Positions 1 through 11,480 of a DNA stretch of 64,000 nt are shown piece after piece. Source of the stretch: Thinopyrum elongatum (lineage: Eukaryota; Streptophyta; Magnoliopsida; Poales; Poaceae); the NCBI GenBank assembly GCA_011799875.1, contig CM022303.1:422772483-422836482 (forward strand), written 5' to 3'. The notes below the pieces were generated by a model. That model was given only the letters and a program-made list of their open reading frames with translations. It did not search any database and was not told the DNA's origin. Each line of letters starts with the position of its first letter. Positions within the stretch are counted from its first letter, which is position 1. A program made the translations under genes and the position numbers.

Positions 1-582
1 CTCAAGTGGCTAGGTGGATCCTGTTGGGTATGTGGCAACCTGCTGGAGAAGAGATTAGCTTTATTGACACCCGTGCAGATGGCGTGTCACGCTAATAAGG
101 AGAGGATGGATAAGCGGCATGGTAGGCTTGCCGGGCTTCAACATCAGCATGACACCTAGCAGTGCATTTAATGCACTTTGTTCTAACTGTCAGAGTTAGG
201 TATGATAGCACCGTTAGCTATCTAATCATACTAAAATGACTGTTTTGCCACTGTGGTCACCTCTTAAACTATAAAAGGAGGCCCGGGGCAACCTAGCAAC
301 GGGTTCGAAACCTTGATCCAACAACACTTGTACGCGTGTAGCTGCTCTCCCCGAGGCACTCTTGCCAGGCTTGAGCACTCCGCGCCTTCATGTTCCTCCA
401 GATCAATCCAGCACAGTAGGAGTAGGGTTTCACGCTGCAAAGCGGCCTGAACCTGGGTAAAAGAGAGTTGTCCACCATCACGCCGCCCTGCTGTTTCTGC
501 TCTTTGTGCGATGTGACCGTCCCCTTGCCAAATCACAAAGGGGCAGCCCTGCCCCATAGGTGATCGTGCTTCCACGCCGACA
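1..582 (+). mobile_element. Partial LTR of a Tat/Retand-like gypsy element
   Basis: The reverse complement of 1-582 aligns by eye with the two LTRs at 34661-35576 and 44195-45108. Shared blocks include the 'CACCTATGGGGC' motif near its 3' end, the 'GAGTTAGGTATGATAGCAC' stretch and a TATA box (TATAAAA at 270-276) followed by an AGGAGG run. The LTR ends in CGACA at 582, the same terminus as the other copies. Its start lies outside the window, so it could be a solo LTR or the 3' LTR of a plus-strand element. No primer binding site follows at 583, which argues against a 5' LTR. It is clearly more diverged from the other two LTRs than they are from each other. It interrupts the copia element to its right. 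Confidence 0.8.
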
Positions 583-758
583 ACTGTTGTGCAGAAAAAA
601 CATGTATCTAGAAAGGCGTTTATCATAGGTAAGTTTTGTGGAGGATATGGTAGGACGATCATCAAGAAAACCATGCATGAAATAGATGGTAAGACCATTT
701 TGACATTTTATCTTGTGTCCAACAAGATTTTTCAGGTCCCCAACATTGTCTTCAAAAG

Positions 759-1430
759 TCAATGTTTTTCGGCTGGAGACCGGACCCTGCAAGAGAAGTT
801 AATTCTTCTTAACCACCCACATTTGAAGGGGTGGCTTAGAAGCAATTTGTCTAAGTGCAGCATTTGAGAATTTGTGCCTTGAAACCTAGCAAATAGTTTC
901 GCAGGAGGTGAATAGTACTCAAATGAATAAGCAGAAAAGTTCTTCAATTTGTGAACATAGTGGTTCGACGAATGGTGCTCATATTCATTAGCCTGATGAT
1001 AGTTTCCTTGCAAAACATTGACGTTAGGGTGACCATATGAGGTCCTCTTTTCTGTATGAAGACTTTGGGCCATATGAAGCCTTTGGTCTGGGGTTTGTCT
1101 TCTTCCCTGGTGGTGTCATGATGACATTCACGGGAAGCTTCTCAAGAAGACTTTTAGGAACCCCGATCTTCCTCATAGGGGACCCATTCCTGCAGTTAGT
1201 ACCAATAAACCTGGCAAACACTTCACCATTTTGATTCTTGAATAGTTTATAGTTGGAGTCAAATGACTCATCAATGATGATAGGGTTAGCACAGTTAAAA
1301 CCAGATAATGTGGATGGATCTACTCAGGGGCCCTTTGCAGCAACCTAGGTGGTTTTGGGGTACTGCTCAGGCTTCCAACAGGATCCATCAACATTGATTT
1401 TCCTCTCGAAACTAACACCCTGTTTCCTAG
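759..1430 (-). pseudogene. C-terminal gag/pre-pol region of the copia element
   Basis: Minus-strand frames spell low-complexity stretches typical of SIRE/Maximus elements between gag and protease: a 'NGEVFARFIGTN' block, then 'VNVIMTPPGKK' with serine/tyrosine-glycine-proline repeats, then an 'NYHQANEYEHHSSNHYV' block and a lysine-asparagine-phenylalanine stretch. The pieces lie in at least two frames, so the region is frameshifted. Further sequence with the same orientation continues to about 589, where the gypsy LTR begins. I infer the assignment from resemblance to the lineage and from position; no catalytic motif is present in this portion. Confidence 0.6.
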
Positions 1431-1434
1431 GGTT

Positions 1435-1956
1435 TTAGTTCAGAATCTGCTTGTTGAGGACATCACATAGAGTCTGATGCCCTTTGAGGCTTTTATACAT
1501 GCCTGTTTCAAGCAATGTCTTCAACCTGGCATTCTCATCAGCAATAGTAGTGGTTTCCTCAGAAGAGGGGTCAGTTACCACATCAGTAGTTGAACATATT
1601 ACTATCTCAGAAGCATTTGAACATTCAGTAGAAGAAGTAGCATTATCATGCTCAAGACATTTTAAGCAAGGTGGCACAAATTCTTCCTGAGCGATACTGA
1701 TTTGTTGAGCGAGTAGTGAATCGTTTTCAGTTCGAAGATCATAATGACAAACTCTCAGTTTTTCTATATCTTGCTTCCTTTGAAGGTAATCGTAGGAAAG
1801 CTTCTCATGATCAGCTGAGAGTGTTTCATGACGACTTTGAAGTTCCTCGTACTTAACTCCAAGATTTTTTATGTCTTCGGTTAAGGACTGAGTTCGATTC
1901 ATTTCCTCGTCCAACAGGTCATCGCTTTTGTCTAACTGTTTTTGAATCTTTTCCAT
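1435..1956 (-). pseudogene. Coiled-coil segment of copia gag
   Basis: A 173-residue minus-strand frame rich in Glu, Lys, Leu and Gln with heptad spacing over roughly its first 80 residues (for example LDKSDDLLDEEMNRTQSL). A second short helix-like stretch (DENARLKTLLETGMYKSLKG) follows. Such a coiled coil between the zinc knuckle and protease is usual in SIRE/Maximus gag and probably serves particle assembly. The frame continues upstream through an acidic serine-rich linker (about 1960-2380) to the zinc knuckle, with interrupting stops. It is therefore one broken gag, not a separate gene. Confidence 0.7.
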
Positions 1957-2378
1957 AGAAGTTTGTTATTCAGTTGCAATTTTAACAAGTGTCTTATAGC
2001 TGGGCTTGGATTCACAGTCATAGTCATCTTCACTAGAGGCCTGAAAGTAGGCATCGCATGAATTTACCTCAGTGTCTCTTGCCATAAAGCATTAGGTAGG
2101 AGCAGAGTCGTCGTCATCATTGACTTTAGCATTGGTGATATAACCATTGTCTTCAGTGCTGAAGATGGATTTGGCAATGAATGCCGAAGCTAGAGCCAGG
2201 CTTGCAACGCTTGAATCAGACTCCACCTCAGCCTCTTCTGAAGCTGACTCCTCCTCTGAATCCATTTCCTTGCCGATGAATGCACGAGCTTTGCCAGATG
2301 AGCTCTTTTTGTGAGATGAAGACTTTGAAGAAGACGTTGAGAATTTCTCCTTCTTCTTATCATTAGAATCATATTCCT

Positions 2379-3225
2379 TGCTCTTCTTCTTTTTCTTAAA
2401 TTCCTTTTCCCATTGAGGACATTCAGATATCTAATGGCCTGGCTTCTTGCATTTGTGGCAGGTTCTCTTCTTGTAGTCACGAGTGGAAGTTTCTGCATTC
2501 TTCGAGCTGGATTTTGAAAACTTTCTAAAGCGGTTTCTCTTGGAGAACTTTTGGAACTTCCTCAGAAGCATTGCAAGCTCTTTGCCAAAGTCTTTAGCGC
2601 CACTTGAACTGCATTCAGAGTCTTCAGACGAAGATACAGCCTTTGCCTTCAAAGCGCGAGATCGCCCATAGTTAGGACCATAGATATCTCTCTTCTCAGA
2701 TAGCTGGAATTCATGAGTATTGAGCCTCTCAAGTATACCATAAGGGTCTAGCTCCTTGAAATCTGGACGTTCTTGGATCATCAGTGATAGGGTGTCAAAT
2801 GAGCTGTCAAGTGATCTCAATAACTTCTTTACGACTTCATGCTTGGCGATTTCAGTGGCGCCAAGTGCACGAAGCTCGTTGGTAATATCAGGAAGATGGT
2901 TGAAGGTGAGCTGGACATTCTCATTGTCAAGCCTCTTGAAGCAGTTAAAGAGATTGCGAAGAACATCGATTCTTGAGTCTCTGTGAGTTGAGACGCCTTC
3001 GCTGACCTTGGACAGCCAGTCCCAGACTAGCTTCGCAGACTCTAGAGCACTCACACGACCATACTGCCCTTTGGTCAGGTGACCACACATGATGTTCTTG
3101 GTGGTTGAGTCCAATTGCGCGAACCTCTTCACATCAGCAGTAGTGACGCCTTCATCGACTTTGGGAATGCCAGTCCTGACGACATACCAGAGGTCGTTGT
3201 CAATTGCTTCAAGATGCATAGACAT
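2379..3225 (-). pseudogene. gag: Copia gag N-terminal domain and zinc knuckle
   Basis: The frame starts with ATG at 3225 and runs 264 residues before a TAG at about 2430. Residues 1-180 match the UBN2-type capsid region of plant copia gag: 'DNDLWYVVRTG' near the start, 'AKLVWDWLSKVSEG' in the middle, and 'IAKHEVVKKLLRSL' followed by 'LDPYGILERLNTHE'. At the end a CCHC zinc knuckle is visible (C-H-K-C, then P-G-H, then I-S-E-C), but its conserved aromatic after the histidine has become the TAG stop. A lysine/serine-rich tail follows. Orientation and spacing to the primer binding site fit the first gene of the element. The stop makes it non-functional. Confidence 0.8.
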
Positions 3226-3358
3226 CTTATTCTTCTAGTACGGGTAATCAGTGACATCAAAGACGAGGCACGCAATGGAGACCTTGATTATCCCTGTAGT
3301 CAACATAGCTAAAACTCCAGGTGATTAAACCAAATCACACAGAACAAGAGAGCACCTT

Positions 3359-3370
3359 GCTCTGATACCA
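3359..3370 (-). promoter_or_regulatory. Primer binding site of copia element (tRNA-iMet)
   Basis: The minus strand reads TGGTATCAGAGC immediately inside the LTR. This is the standard plant copia primer binding site, complementary to the 3' end of initiator methionine tRNA. It fixes the inner boundary of the LTR at about 3373 and the element orientation. Confidence 0.9.
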
Positions 3371-3372
3371 AT

Positions 3373-4716
3373 TTAAACAGTTAGTTATCGACTAGAGGGG
3401 GGTGAATTGGCAATTTTTATGAAAGTCTTTGAAACATGCAATGTCTTCGAAGACAGGAAAGTAAAAGAGTAACTAAACAGGATATAGGGGAAGATAAACT
3501 ACACTAGTCATGCAAAGATGTCAAAATACAGTACAAGTGATGCACAAAGACAAGTGGCAACTAGGTAGAATAGATCAGATTTGGAAGATAGTGTGAAGAC
3601 AAATATGCAATCAGAGTGAATGTCTTCACACAATGTCTTCGATCTGAACAAGCAATCAAAGACTTCACGAAGGTAAACTGTAAGTAAGGGAGTGAAGTGA
3701 TAGAACCAGTTGCTTGATGAAGACAGGATTTGGTAGACCAGTTCCAGTTGTTGTGACAACTGTACGTCTGGTTAGGGTGGTTGAGATTGAACTCAAAAGA
3801 CCATGTCTTCACCTTATTCCCCTTGAGCTAAGACCCGCAGATCTCGCCCAATCACTCAGGTATGTCTTCAAGGTAGACTTCCAAACCTTCACAGACTTCG
3901 TTCACCAGCAATCCACAATGATTCTTGGATGCTCAGAACGCGATGCCTAACCGACTGGAAGATCACAATCCTCAAGTGTAATAAGTCTTTGGTTCACGCG
4001 GAACAAAAAGGCTTCAGTGATGCTTAAAACTCTTTGGGCTCTGGGTGTCTTGGGTTTATCCTCGCAAGGATTCTCTGTCAAAGGCTTCGGAGGTGGGTTT
4101 CTCTCAAACGACAAAAGCTGTACACAATACTCAGAGCAGCCACCAATTTATTATGGAGGGGGTGGGCTATTTATAGCAAGGAGGCAACCCGACATGATAT
4201 GTCCGAAATGACCCTGGATCAATGGAAAACCGACACGCGTCCAATGGTCGGATTTCAAAGACACGCGGCAGCTTGACTTGGACTCCAAGTAAAGCTGACT
4301 TATCCAACACATCATAAGATTTTCTCTCATTCTCTTCACATGAAGACATATGATATTAGGTTGAGCATCATGTCAGTTTTCTGACTTTGTTTACCTCGAC
4401 ACCACTTAACAGTTCGGTGGTTCCTATGACTCAGGAAAGAACAAAATGAAACAACGAAAGAAACTATGTCTTCGCGCTCCATTGTCTTCAAGCGAATGTC
4501 TTCACGTGTCATTATCTTCGACATGAAGGTCTTCGCGAAGCACCATTTTCTTTAATGTCTTCATACATTTTTAGGGGTCATCTTCGATGGGTAAACTGAA
4601 TCAATAGGGACTTCTACCTGTGTTCTCTTATGAATCTCACAAACACATTAGTCCCTCAACCAAGTTTGTCGTCAATACTCCAAAACCAACTAGGGGTGGC
4701 ACTAGATGCACTTACA
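3373..4716 (-). repeat. 5' LTR of the copia element
   Basis: About 1.34 kb. On the minus strand it begins TGTAAGTGCATC and ends next to the primer binding site. It contains many GAAGAC-type motifs (for example 4440-4560 and 3430-3660), a feature I associate with Triticeae Maximus-like LTRs. The terminal dinucleotide at the inner end has drifted from the usual CA. Short frames inside it are spurious. Confidence 0.75.
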
Positions 4717-5039
4717 TCCATATACATCTGTGATAGTTTTATGGCTGAATCAAAATAGTCGTAAGTGTGTTGTCATAAATGTGTTCCATGACAATATTAA
4801 TTGTTTCATCATGGAGGTGTGCTATTCCATGACAGAAAATGTCACATCGTGTAAGAGTTTCATCAAGGGTAACCGACACGTGGCAGGCACCGTAATCAGT
4901 CACCGTTAAGCTATTGGGAGCGGGTTCTAGATCTAATACCTGTTAACAATGTGGCTAACCGATGATTGGCCACGTGTCAGCTTCTTATTAGTTGACGGAG
5001 CCAGCGGCGGCTCTTCGTTGGAACAAGTGTGGCCCGTCC

Positions 5040-5860
5040 TTTGGACCATGCGTGCGTATTAAATAAAGACACATGGCATGCCCAATATAGGCCCGTTTGG
5101 TTAAAAAGGGCAACCCATTTAAAGGACAAGTTAAAGCCCACGGATTTAAGTCAAAACTTAGCAGATCTAGTCATAGAAGGCCTATTAACAACCTGCTTGC
5201 ATATAACCCATTTACGATTCGAGTCGACACGGCTCGTTAGGACCTCTATGAATTCAGCCCTTGCCAACATGTTGGACATTCAACATGGTTCCAGCTTCTT
5301 GATATTTCGGACCATGCGTGGCATGTGGTGTCTCTGGGCCAGTTTCAACCAGTATTGCCTTTCGGCCCATATATGGACCTAGTGCCTTTTTTGGACCTTT
5401 TTTGACTCATGTTGTATTTCTACCCATTTACAACCCGTGGTATCTCTGGGCTATTTTTGGACCGTGGTGTTTTTGGACATTTATGGACCGTGGTATATTT
5501 CAACCATTTTACAACCCGTCATGCCTCTATGACATGTTTGGCACGTGGTGGTTTTGGTCCATTAATGACCCGTGTTGCCTCTGGGCCATTTTTGGCATGT
5601 AGTGCCTTTAGGCCCATTTACGGGTCATGTTGCTTCTGGTGACATTTACGGCACGTAATGTATATCAGCCCATTTACGACCCATTGTATGTCTAGGCCAA
5701 TTTTGGCCCGTGGTATCTTTCGGCCCATTTACGTGTCGTGCGTCTGGGAAGGTGTCAGATTGTGGTCTCTTTTAGCCCATTAATGACATTGGTGTCTGTC
5801 GGCGGATTTGTTGCCCATGGTGCATTTTGGCCCATTCATAGTATGTGGTTCTTTTGGCCT
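5040..5860. repeat. GGCCCATTTACG subterminal repeats of the CACTA fragment
   Basis: At least a dozen degenerate copies of a unit of about 35-45 bases built on GGCCCATTTAC, GACCCGTGGT and CTCTGGGCCA. Arrays like this below CACTA termini are the known type of binding sites for TNPA-class proteins. The motif resembles the GGGCC repeats at 49900-50790 when inverted, consistent with the same family end. Plus-strand reading frames here are artefacts of the repeat. Confidence 0.7.
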
Positions 5861-6007
5861 GTTTCGCCCAATGTTCTGTTCCGGCCAATTGGCTAATATC
5901 TGTTACTGGCCTTGCTAAAAGAATAACTATCTCGGGAAGTCTAATCAGTTATTACATAATCTTGAAAACGAGTGGTTTCTATCTATTACCTGAACACACA
6001 ACCCAGG

Positions 6008-6330
6008 TCATTCAACAATGGAAACAATGATTTCACATAGGATTTGGGAAGTTGCATTTCCATTGGGTTTGTCCAATAGCTGCTTAACAATGTGATGAGT
6101 CTCAGCTTGCTTTGTTGTGTCCAAATATTTATGGGATTTAGTGAGTACTGTGTTTATTTGTGTTCTTTGCTTCCTCAAGTTGTCAACTTCATCTCGGAGC
6201 ACAGCTGCACACTCTCTTTCCACTGATAGTTCAACCTCTAGAACATCATCACTTGAGAATTCATGATGTAGGATTGGGCTAGTGCCACTACTTTGGGATG
6301 ATCTTACATCCAGATGGACAAAAAGTTGAA
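6008..6330 (-). pseudogene. TNPA-like coiled-coil C-terminal exon (CACTA fragment)
   Basis: The minus-strand frame reads SSQSSGTSPILHHEF, then LSVERECAAVLRDEVDNLRK, then KQAETHHIVKQLL, ending at a TGA at 6008. It matches residue for residue over most positions with the plus-strand exon at 32750-33030 in CACTA-2 (LVERDFASALRDEVDMLRK, KQAETHRIVKVLS). This shows that both belong to the same gene family in opposite orientation. The segment forms a short amphipathic helix or coiled coil. I assign it to the TNPA/TNP1-like accessory gene by position inside a CACTA; a specific function is not shown. Confidence 0.55.
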
Positions 6331-7372
6331 GTTAGCAAAACATGACAACATGAGGTTACAACAACAAAATAGTTAAACAAAAAAGATCTTAAAAATTTAT
6401 GATTGGATCCTAAAAATTTGAAGTTAGTAATATGATTAGAGCAGCAAGCTACAACAGAAAATCTGTTAAATAAACAGGTTTTTCAAAAGCTACTTGTGCA
6501 TTGGAGTTTCGATGCCGCTTCACTAGACTTTCCTGAACCATCCATTTGATCCCTATGGTCGTGAGAACGTTAAGGCTATTCCATCCTAAGGTGCTACTAA
6601 ATGGAAGGATCTTACCAACATCTATGAATGTGAACTCATAGATCAAACTGCCATACTGGCAAAATTCGGTGCTATTGTTGTCCTTATTCTAACTATTGCA
6701 AAAATTGGCCAGTGTTCTTCCCAACTGCTCCAATAAATGTGCCTACACCCCATTTCTTTTAGAATATGTATATTTTAGAGAAATAGCTCAGTTTCAAAGG
6801 AAGGCAGAAATAGTTTCAGTTTTATTAATCACCGAGCGAAGGATGACGACGTCACCCGACTATGCATCTCATGGAGAGTTCAATACTGACTCAAGATGAA
6901 CATCGGGTTTACATCTACTGTTCCAAACAAGAATGATATTAGCAGGGCAAGTCCTTCCATGCAATTTCAAAATAACTAACATATTTTTTATTTTTCTTGA
7001 TCAGAAAAAAAATGAAAAAGAAATGAGGTGGTTTTTTTGGGATTTATGGTTAAAGGAGAAAACATGGGTTCTGTCATAATGATACTCTTTTAATTTTGAG
7101 ATTTTCTTGATTTTTTTGCATAGTGAAACGCTGATCGCGGATTCAGGCAGTTTAAGACGGCTCTGCTAAAACAACTTGACAAGCTGAGACGCAATCTCCA
7201 TGTCTCCATGTATTTTTTTCATCTCTCTAGAGAAGGAAAAGGAACTAATGCGACTGATAGGAAATACATAGACTGTACGCCCACTTACCGCTCTACCACT
7301 TCAATTCAATCATGGACATAGCATGGTAGTCGAAGAGAAGGATTGTGACTGAACTAAGCACTAGTATAGAAC
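6331..7372. other. No gene recognised; boundary zone
   Basis: AT-rich sequence between the CACTA fragment and the gag-like gene. A short minus-strand frame at 6449-6646 and a plus-strand frame at 6696-6899 have no recognisable motif. The break between the CACTA fragment and the older host element must lie in this interval, but I cannot place it. Confidence 0.4.
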
Positions 7373-7876
7373 ATGGGGCGTGCATCCCGCCGTGAAGGCC
7401 GCCCTTTCAGTTTTAGGGATGCTATAAGGAGGGAAAAGGGCGACCAGTTCATCGCTGACAGGTCCATGATTGAAAATCTGTTGCACCAAATTCTAGACTG
7501 CAAGGCCCCACCGACCCCTAACACCGGTGAGCACGTGCTCCATCAGGAGTACCAGACGGGGGCTTGGCTTCTTGCTGCATAACATTATGCATGGTCTGCT
7601 TCACTTTTTTTGGGTGCTTTCTCGAAACGACTCCTCATTTTGAGCTATAATGGTACTTTTTCCGTGTCCGGGTCCAGATGAACGGCGATTCTGTATGCGA
7701 CCTCGGAGGAACCAGCCTGCAACTTCGACCTACCACCAAGTTCTATCCCGTGGAATTCCCAACTTTGGTCCGGGAGTGGCACAAGTTCTGGTTTTATGTT
7801 TTCGGGCTCAGGGACAACTTTCCTCCTTTTGTCAAAGAGCCCCCGAGGAAGCTGTATTCATAGGCTCCGCTGAACC
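7373..7876 (+). pseudogene. Gag-like (Transposase_28-type) gene, 5' part
   Basis: Two coding pieces are visible. The first (from ATG 7373) has MGRASRREGRPFSF and ends at a TAA by 7582. After an apparent intron acceptor (CCAG at about 7677), the second reads NGDSVCDLGG, TKFYPVEFPTLVREWHKF, WFYVFGLRDNFPPF, then a TAG and APLN. The aromatic 'W-x3-WFYV' section followed by a proline-rich motif is what I know from the plant 'putative gypsy-type transposon' (Transposase_28) gag-like proteins. The frame is cut at 7876 by the CACTA-1 terminus and resumes in phase at 59333 with RLSPNAQVLAD. Internal stops show decay before or after insertion. Confidence 0.55.
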
Positions 7877-8159
7877 CACTACAAAATTTTCTCTATTTTG
7901 CGACGTTTCACTTGTGTCACGTATAACCCTTATTCATCATGGAAAATACCCTTGTGACATTTTTCCGGCTGTCACCTCCACCGTTACCGAAGCATCGTCA
8001 TGAAAAATAAAATTTTGACATACCACTTTTTACGTCACATGAGATCGCATTTTAGGAGACGAAACAAATAATGTTACCAATGGTCGTTTTCGGTGACGGC
8101 CCAAAATGTCACCTATGATAGCCCAATCTATTGTGCAAGATCATTTTGGCGATGATAAT

Positions 8160-8450
8160 CCGTCACTGGTAATCGGCCCGGGGGGTTGACCGATCAAAGT
8201 TTCAGATAGATGGGACCAGCAGTTGCTGACGTGCCTTCTCCCATGTGGGTCTGCCGTGGGTTTTATAGCTGATGGTCCCGTCAGTAATAACTTGTCATCA
8301 GTTTTGACCAGTCAACGGTGCCGACATATGGGCCCAGAAGATGCTGACATGGCTGCTTACATGTGGGACCAAACAGTGCTGACATGGCTGCTTACATGTG
8401 GGTCTGGACGGTGCTGATGTGGCCGGTTACAATTGTGGACACAAATGTGG
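8160..8450. repeat. Left subterminal repeats of CACTA-1
   Basis: A unit of about 45 bases containing GTGCTGACATGGCTGCTTAC and ATGTGGG is repeated several times with drift, in the range expected for CACTA subterminal arrays. Farther out (7877-8160) are CGTCAC/GTGACG pairs that can fold back. No gene is present from 8450 to 8770. Confidence 0.6.
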
Positions 8451-8776
8451 TGACGGTTACAACTTTCGTCATCAGTACCGTCATAGGTTTTATTATAGCA
8501 TAAAAATGTGCACGATTGATTTTGCAGGCCAATTTGAATTTGAATGAGAGAAAATTTGAAATTTAACATTGCCATCACAACTTTTATTATAATAACAATG
8601 GAACTTGACATCTCACAGCAGTGATCCACATATTAAAATGAGCGTCCAAATGACATATTATCAAGCGTTAGAAATAAGACAATGGATACAGCATTATGAC
8701 GAATAGTAGTGCACCATCAGTTTTTGATGGGTTGTGACATAGTCACCTACGAAGACTACGATATCTTCCTTAAGAG

Positions 8777-10106
8777 ATGACTAAGAATTCCCTCCATTTC
8801 TTGTTGCTTTTTTTAAAGCCTCTGATTTTTCTCTCTAGGTCCATCTGGATAACTTCTATTTCTAGTTGTTGTTTCCTTTTGAGCTCTTCGATTTCCTCCA
8901 TCTGTGCACTAAGTAGGACATTCAGATTTTCTGCAAATGTAGCAGTTGCCTGTTTCGTGTCTGTCGCTTCTGCTGTAATCTTCGCTTCTAGCTCACAGAT
9001 GCATTGTTCAGAGGATGAATTATGTGATGAGACACCAAAGCTTGAAAGTATCATGGTGGAGGAGCTCTTTTCCTCAATAATTTGCATGTCGGGTACTTGC
9101 GGCAGAACTTCTTGTAAATATGCCCTCTTTGTGGTCTGCATCATGATTGAAAGTGTTGTTCGCGCACTGTTAGTACATTACACTATGATGGCTCACACAA
9201 TAATTTTGAAGCCAAAACATTATAAATTACTTATGGGTGCTTCTATTGCAATCTGTCTCATACTGGAATCCTTCTCGATGTTGTGGGAGTTTCCAGAAAA
9301 CTCCAAACTAGATGCTCTCTTCTTGCTATTTTTAGCCTTATGGAATGAGGATGCTCGCATCAGTATACATATCATGTAATAATCAACAATATAGAAGATT
9401 TCAATAACTTATTTAAATTCTTACCATAGAGCTATGAGGGGTATCATATTTTGAACTGTCAGTCGTACCGCTTACCAGCGTAGCATGTACGTTTGCTTTT
9501 CCCTTGTCGGAAAATTGCTACAACATAAAGCAAAAAACTTAGTATGGAAGGTAGTGTATAAGTCTGAAATCTCAAGAGGAAGCCGAAGTATTATGCATGG
9601 TTTCTGACCTTGTTAGAACATTTGGCCATGAAGTTATATTTATGTTGTTGATTGCAAAATGCCAGTGCAAAATTCTTCCGCATATGCATCCATCAAGTCA
9701 ACTCCGAGCTGTTCCTGAAGAAACCTTGTACCCACAAAAGTTAAAACACATGCGGTGCACGGTTTAATGAATGTGTTGTAGCATAATTGCATAATACAGA
9801 TGCATGACAAATTAGCAAAGGAAGTTTACCTTGTAAATAGATGGGGTCCATTTATTCTTTTTTGAAACTGAAGATGAAGGTACATATTCATCCATGTCAA
9901 CATATTAGACATTAGCTTCCTCCGCTGAATTGTTTTCTGAATCATCATCTGTTTGTGCGCCATGGTTCACAAAAGAATGTGCTATACAAGCGAAATCTGG
10001 TGGACCAATGGTACCAACACGGTGCTTCCTCATACGTGCAGATATTCTAGCAGCATTGTCTTTCATTGTTTCCGCCAGTACCAGCTCGTATATTTTTGTT
10101 GATTTG
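8777..10106 (-). pseudogene. TNPA/TNP1-like accessory transposase gene of CACTA-1, 3' exons
   Basis: Several minus-strand exons follow each other with plausible splice signals. Exon 9830-10106 (acceptor CCAG, donor AAG/GTAAAC) encodes KIYELVLAETMKDNAARIS, MRKHRVGTIGPPDF and an acidic tail, with one TAA. Smaller exons at about 9600-9750 and 9430-9520 follow, then about 9195-9390, and a last exon at 8777-9144. The last exon ends in a strong coiled coil (QMEEIEELKRKQQLEIEVIQ) and a basic tail. The layout (basic/acidic N-terminal part, coiled-coil C-terminus) resembles plant En/Spm TNP1/TNPA-type proteins that bind subterminal repeats. Exon 1 appears to be at 51630-51729, on the other side of CACTA-2. 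Confidence 0.5.
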
Positions 10107-10138
10107 CTGGTAGGAGCTGAGAATCGAAGACTAATTAT

Positions 10139-10329
10139 TTACGTCCATGTTCATCGTTGATGCGATTACTTATGTTTCAATTATCAATTAATATTAAAAT
10201 ACACAAGTATAGGAAAATAATCAGGATCTGCCTAATAAAACCATGCGAAGTGCACTACTCCCTTTGTTCCTAAATATAAGGAATTATTCACGTCAGTGTT
10301 CATCATTGATGTGATTTCTTATGTTTCAA
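10139..10329. repeat. Tandem duplicate flanking CACTA-2 (empty-site paralogue)
   Basis: A unit of about 150 bp (from 10139: CATGTTCATCGTTGATG, then TTATGTTTCAATTATCAATT, then a Stowaway stub at 10259-10288) is followed by a second copy that is split by CACTA-2. Its left part is 10291-10329 and its right part starts at 51209. Copy 1 reads through the insertion point as GTTTCAATTATC and so shows the pre-insertion sequence. Copy 2 carries CAA on both sides of CACTA-2. Confidence 0.85.
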
Positions 10330-10689
10330 CACTACAAAAAAAATACACATCCGTGACATTTTGGCCCGAACGAAATTTGTTTTCTGTCATGGTTATGACA
10401 CTTCTATGACGATAATTGTAATAAAACCATGTATCATCATAGATATGGTGGGCTCCTACTTCTATGACAAAAAATCATGACAGAAAATGGGCTTTTCATC
10501 CTGGGCGGGCCGGGGACGCACCTGCATGACATTCTTTGGGCCGTCCATGACGGAAAAAATTGTGGTAGAAGCGAGGGCGAGGAAAATTTCGGGGAGTTCC
10601 CGGTTACGGTGGGTGGTCGGGGCCGAGCGATGCATGAAGGTTTGCGCGTTTCTCTCGTACACGTACGCGCATGTGTGCGAGGCATCAGG

Positions 10690-11480
10690 ATCTAACTAAA
10701 GTCGAGCGAGGCGTTCACTTACTGAACCCAAGCAACTGCACTAGCTACGTTACTGAACCCGAGCGATCGATCTCTTGGCTGTTAACTGAACCCAAGCGGT
10801 TCCTTCGTTACTTCTGCTAACTGAAGCCAATTGAACCTGCCTCTTGATGAACAGTGATCGTTATTGGGGGTTGGATGAACAGTTCACGGTGGGGATTGGA
10901 TGAACAGGACCCCGTGGTAGTAGGCCGTTGTCGCTGGATGAACAGGACCCCGAGGAGGCCACCACACCTGAGCCGGTTGGGGGTGGATGAACAGGACCCC
11001 GCGGAGGGCTAGTTGAACAGTAGCCGGTGGAGGCTGGATGAACAGTATCCGGTGGATGCAGGAGGAAGATGCGGTGGATGAACAGTAGTAGGTGGAGACT
11101 AGAGGAAGTCGACGGTGGATGAACAGTAGCCCGTGGAGGCTGGAGCGAGGCAGTAGACGGTGGATGAACAGTAGCCCGCGGAGTCCGGTTTTGCGGTACG
11201 CCACACCCCTCCCAATGAACAGGACCCTGTTTCGACCGTAGGAGCTTGAACAGAAGTCTGTTTCCTCCATTTTGCGGTACGCCAGACCCCTCCCTGTGAA
11301 CAGGATCCCATTTCGACCGTAGCCGGTCAAACAGAAGGCCGTTTCCTCCGTACTGCGGTAAGCCAGACCCCGTTTTGGCTGTTCCATCCAAGACGGTTGG
11401 CTCCCATTGAACATGACGCATTCTGACCTAGACTATTGCCTCCCAATGAACAGGTCACTGTTTCTCTGTTCCGACCCAGC
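10690..11480. repeat. TGAACAG subterminal repeats, left end of CACTA-2
   Basis: About twenty copies of a variable-length unit built around GGATGAACAG followed by GACCCCGTGGAGG or TAGCCCGTGGAGG (for example near 10850, 10875, 10900, 10937, 11036, 11076, 11117, 11161). Just outside are several ACTGAACCCAAGC copies (10690-10830). Position and density fit CACTA subterminal binding sites. The motif is unlike the GGGCC repeats at the right end. Reading frames in this block are repeat artefacts. Confidence 0.8.

Larger units (their letters stand above)
583..4716 (-). mobile_element. 5' half of a SIRE/Maximus-type copia retrotransposon
   Basis: Reading on the minus strand, a 5' LTR (3373-4716) is followed by a primer binding site matching initiator methionine tRNA, then a long gag with a zinc knuckle and a coiled-coil tail. 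This gag plan is typical of the SIRE/Maximus lineage of Ty1/copia. The pol gene and the 3' LTR are absent: the element stops where the gypsy LTR begins at 582. Several in-frame stops show it is inactive. The LTR starts TGTAAG at 4716. The following bases (tccat) would be its target duplication, but the partner is outside the window. Confidence 0.8.
4717..6900 (-). mobile_element. CACTA element fragment (same family as CACTA-2)
   Basis: Bases 4717-5040 match, in inverted orientation, the right end of CACTA-2 (about 50790-51150): both have the GTAACCGACACGTGGC block, the CCGTTAAGCTAT block and the CACGTGTC block. This is followed by GGCCCATTTACG-type subterminal repeats and a coiled-coil exon like one in CACTA-2. 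The actual CACTA terminus is missing because the copia LTR is inserted within the end. The right boundary is not clear; recognisable similarity fades by about 6330, and I see no second terminus before 7373. Confidence 0.65.

Noticed and set aside
8777..9379. A 200-residue plus-strand ORF
   Set aside because: It is the shadow of the minus-strand coiled-coil exon at 8777-9144; the minus strand has the heptad pattern and splice signals.
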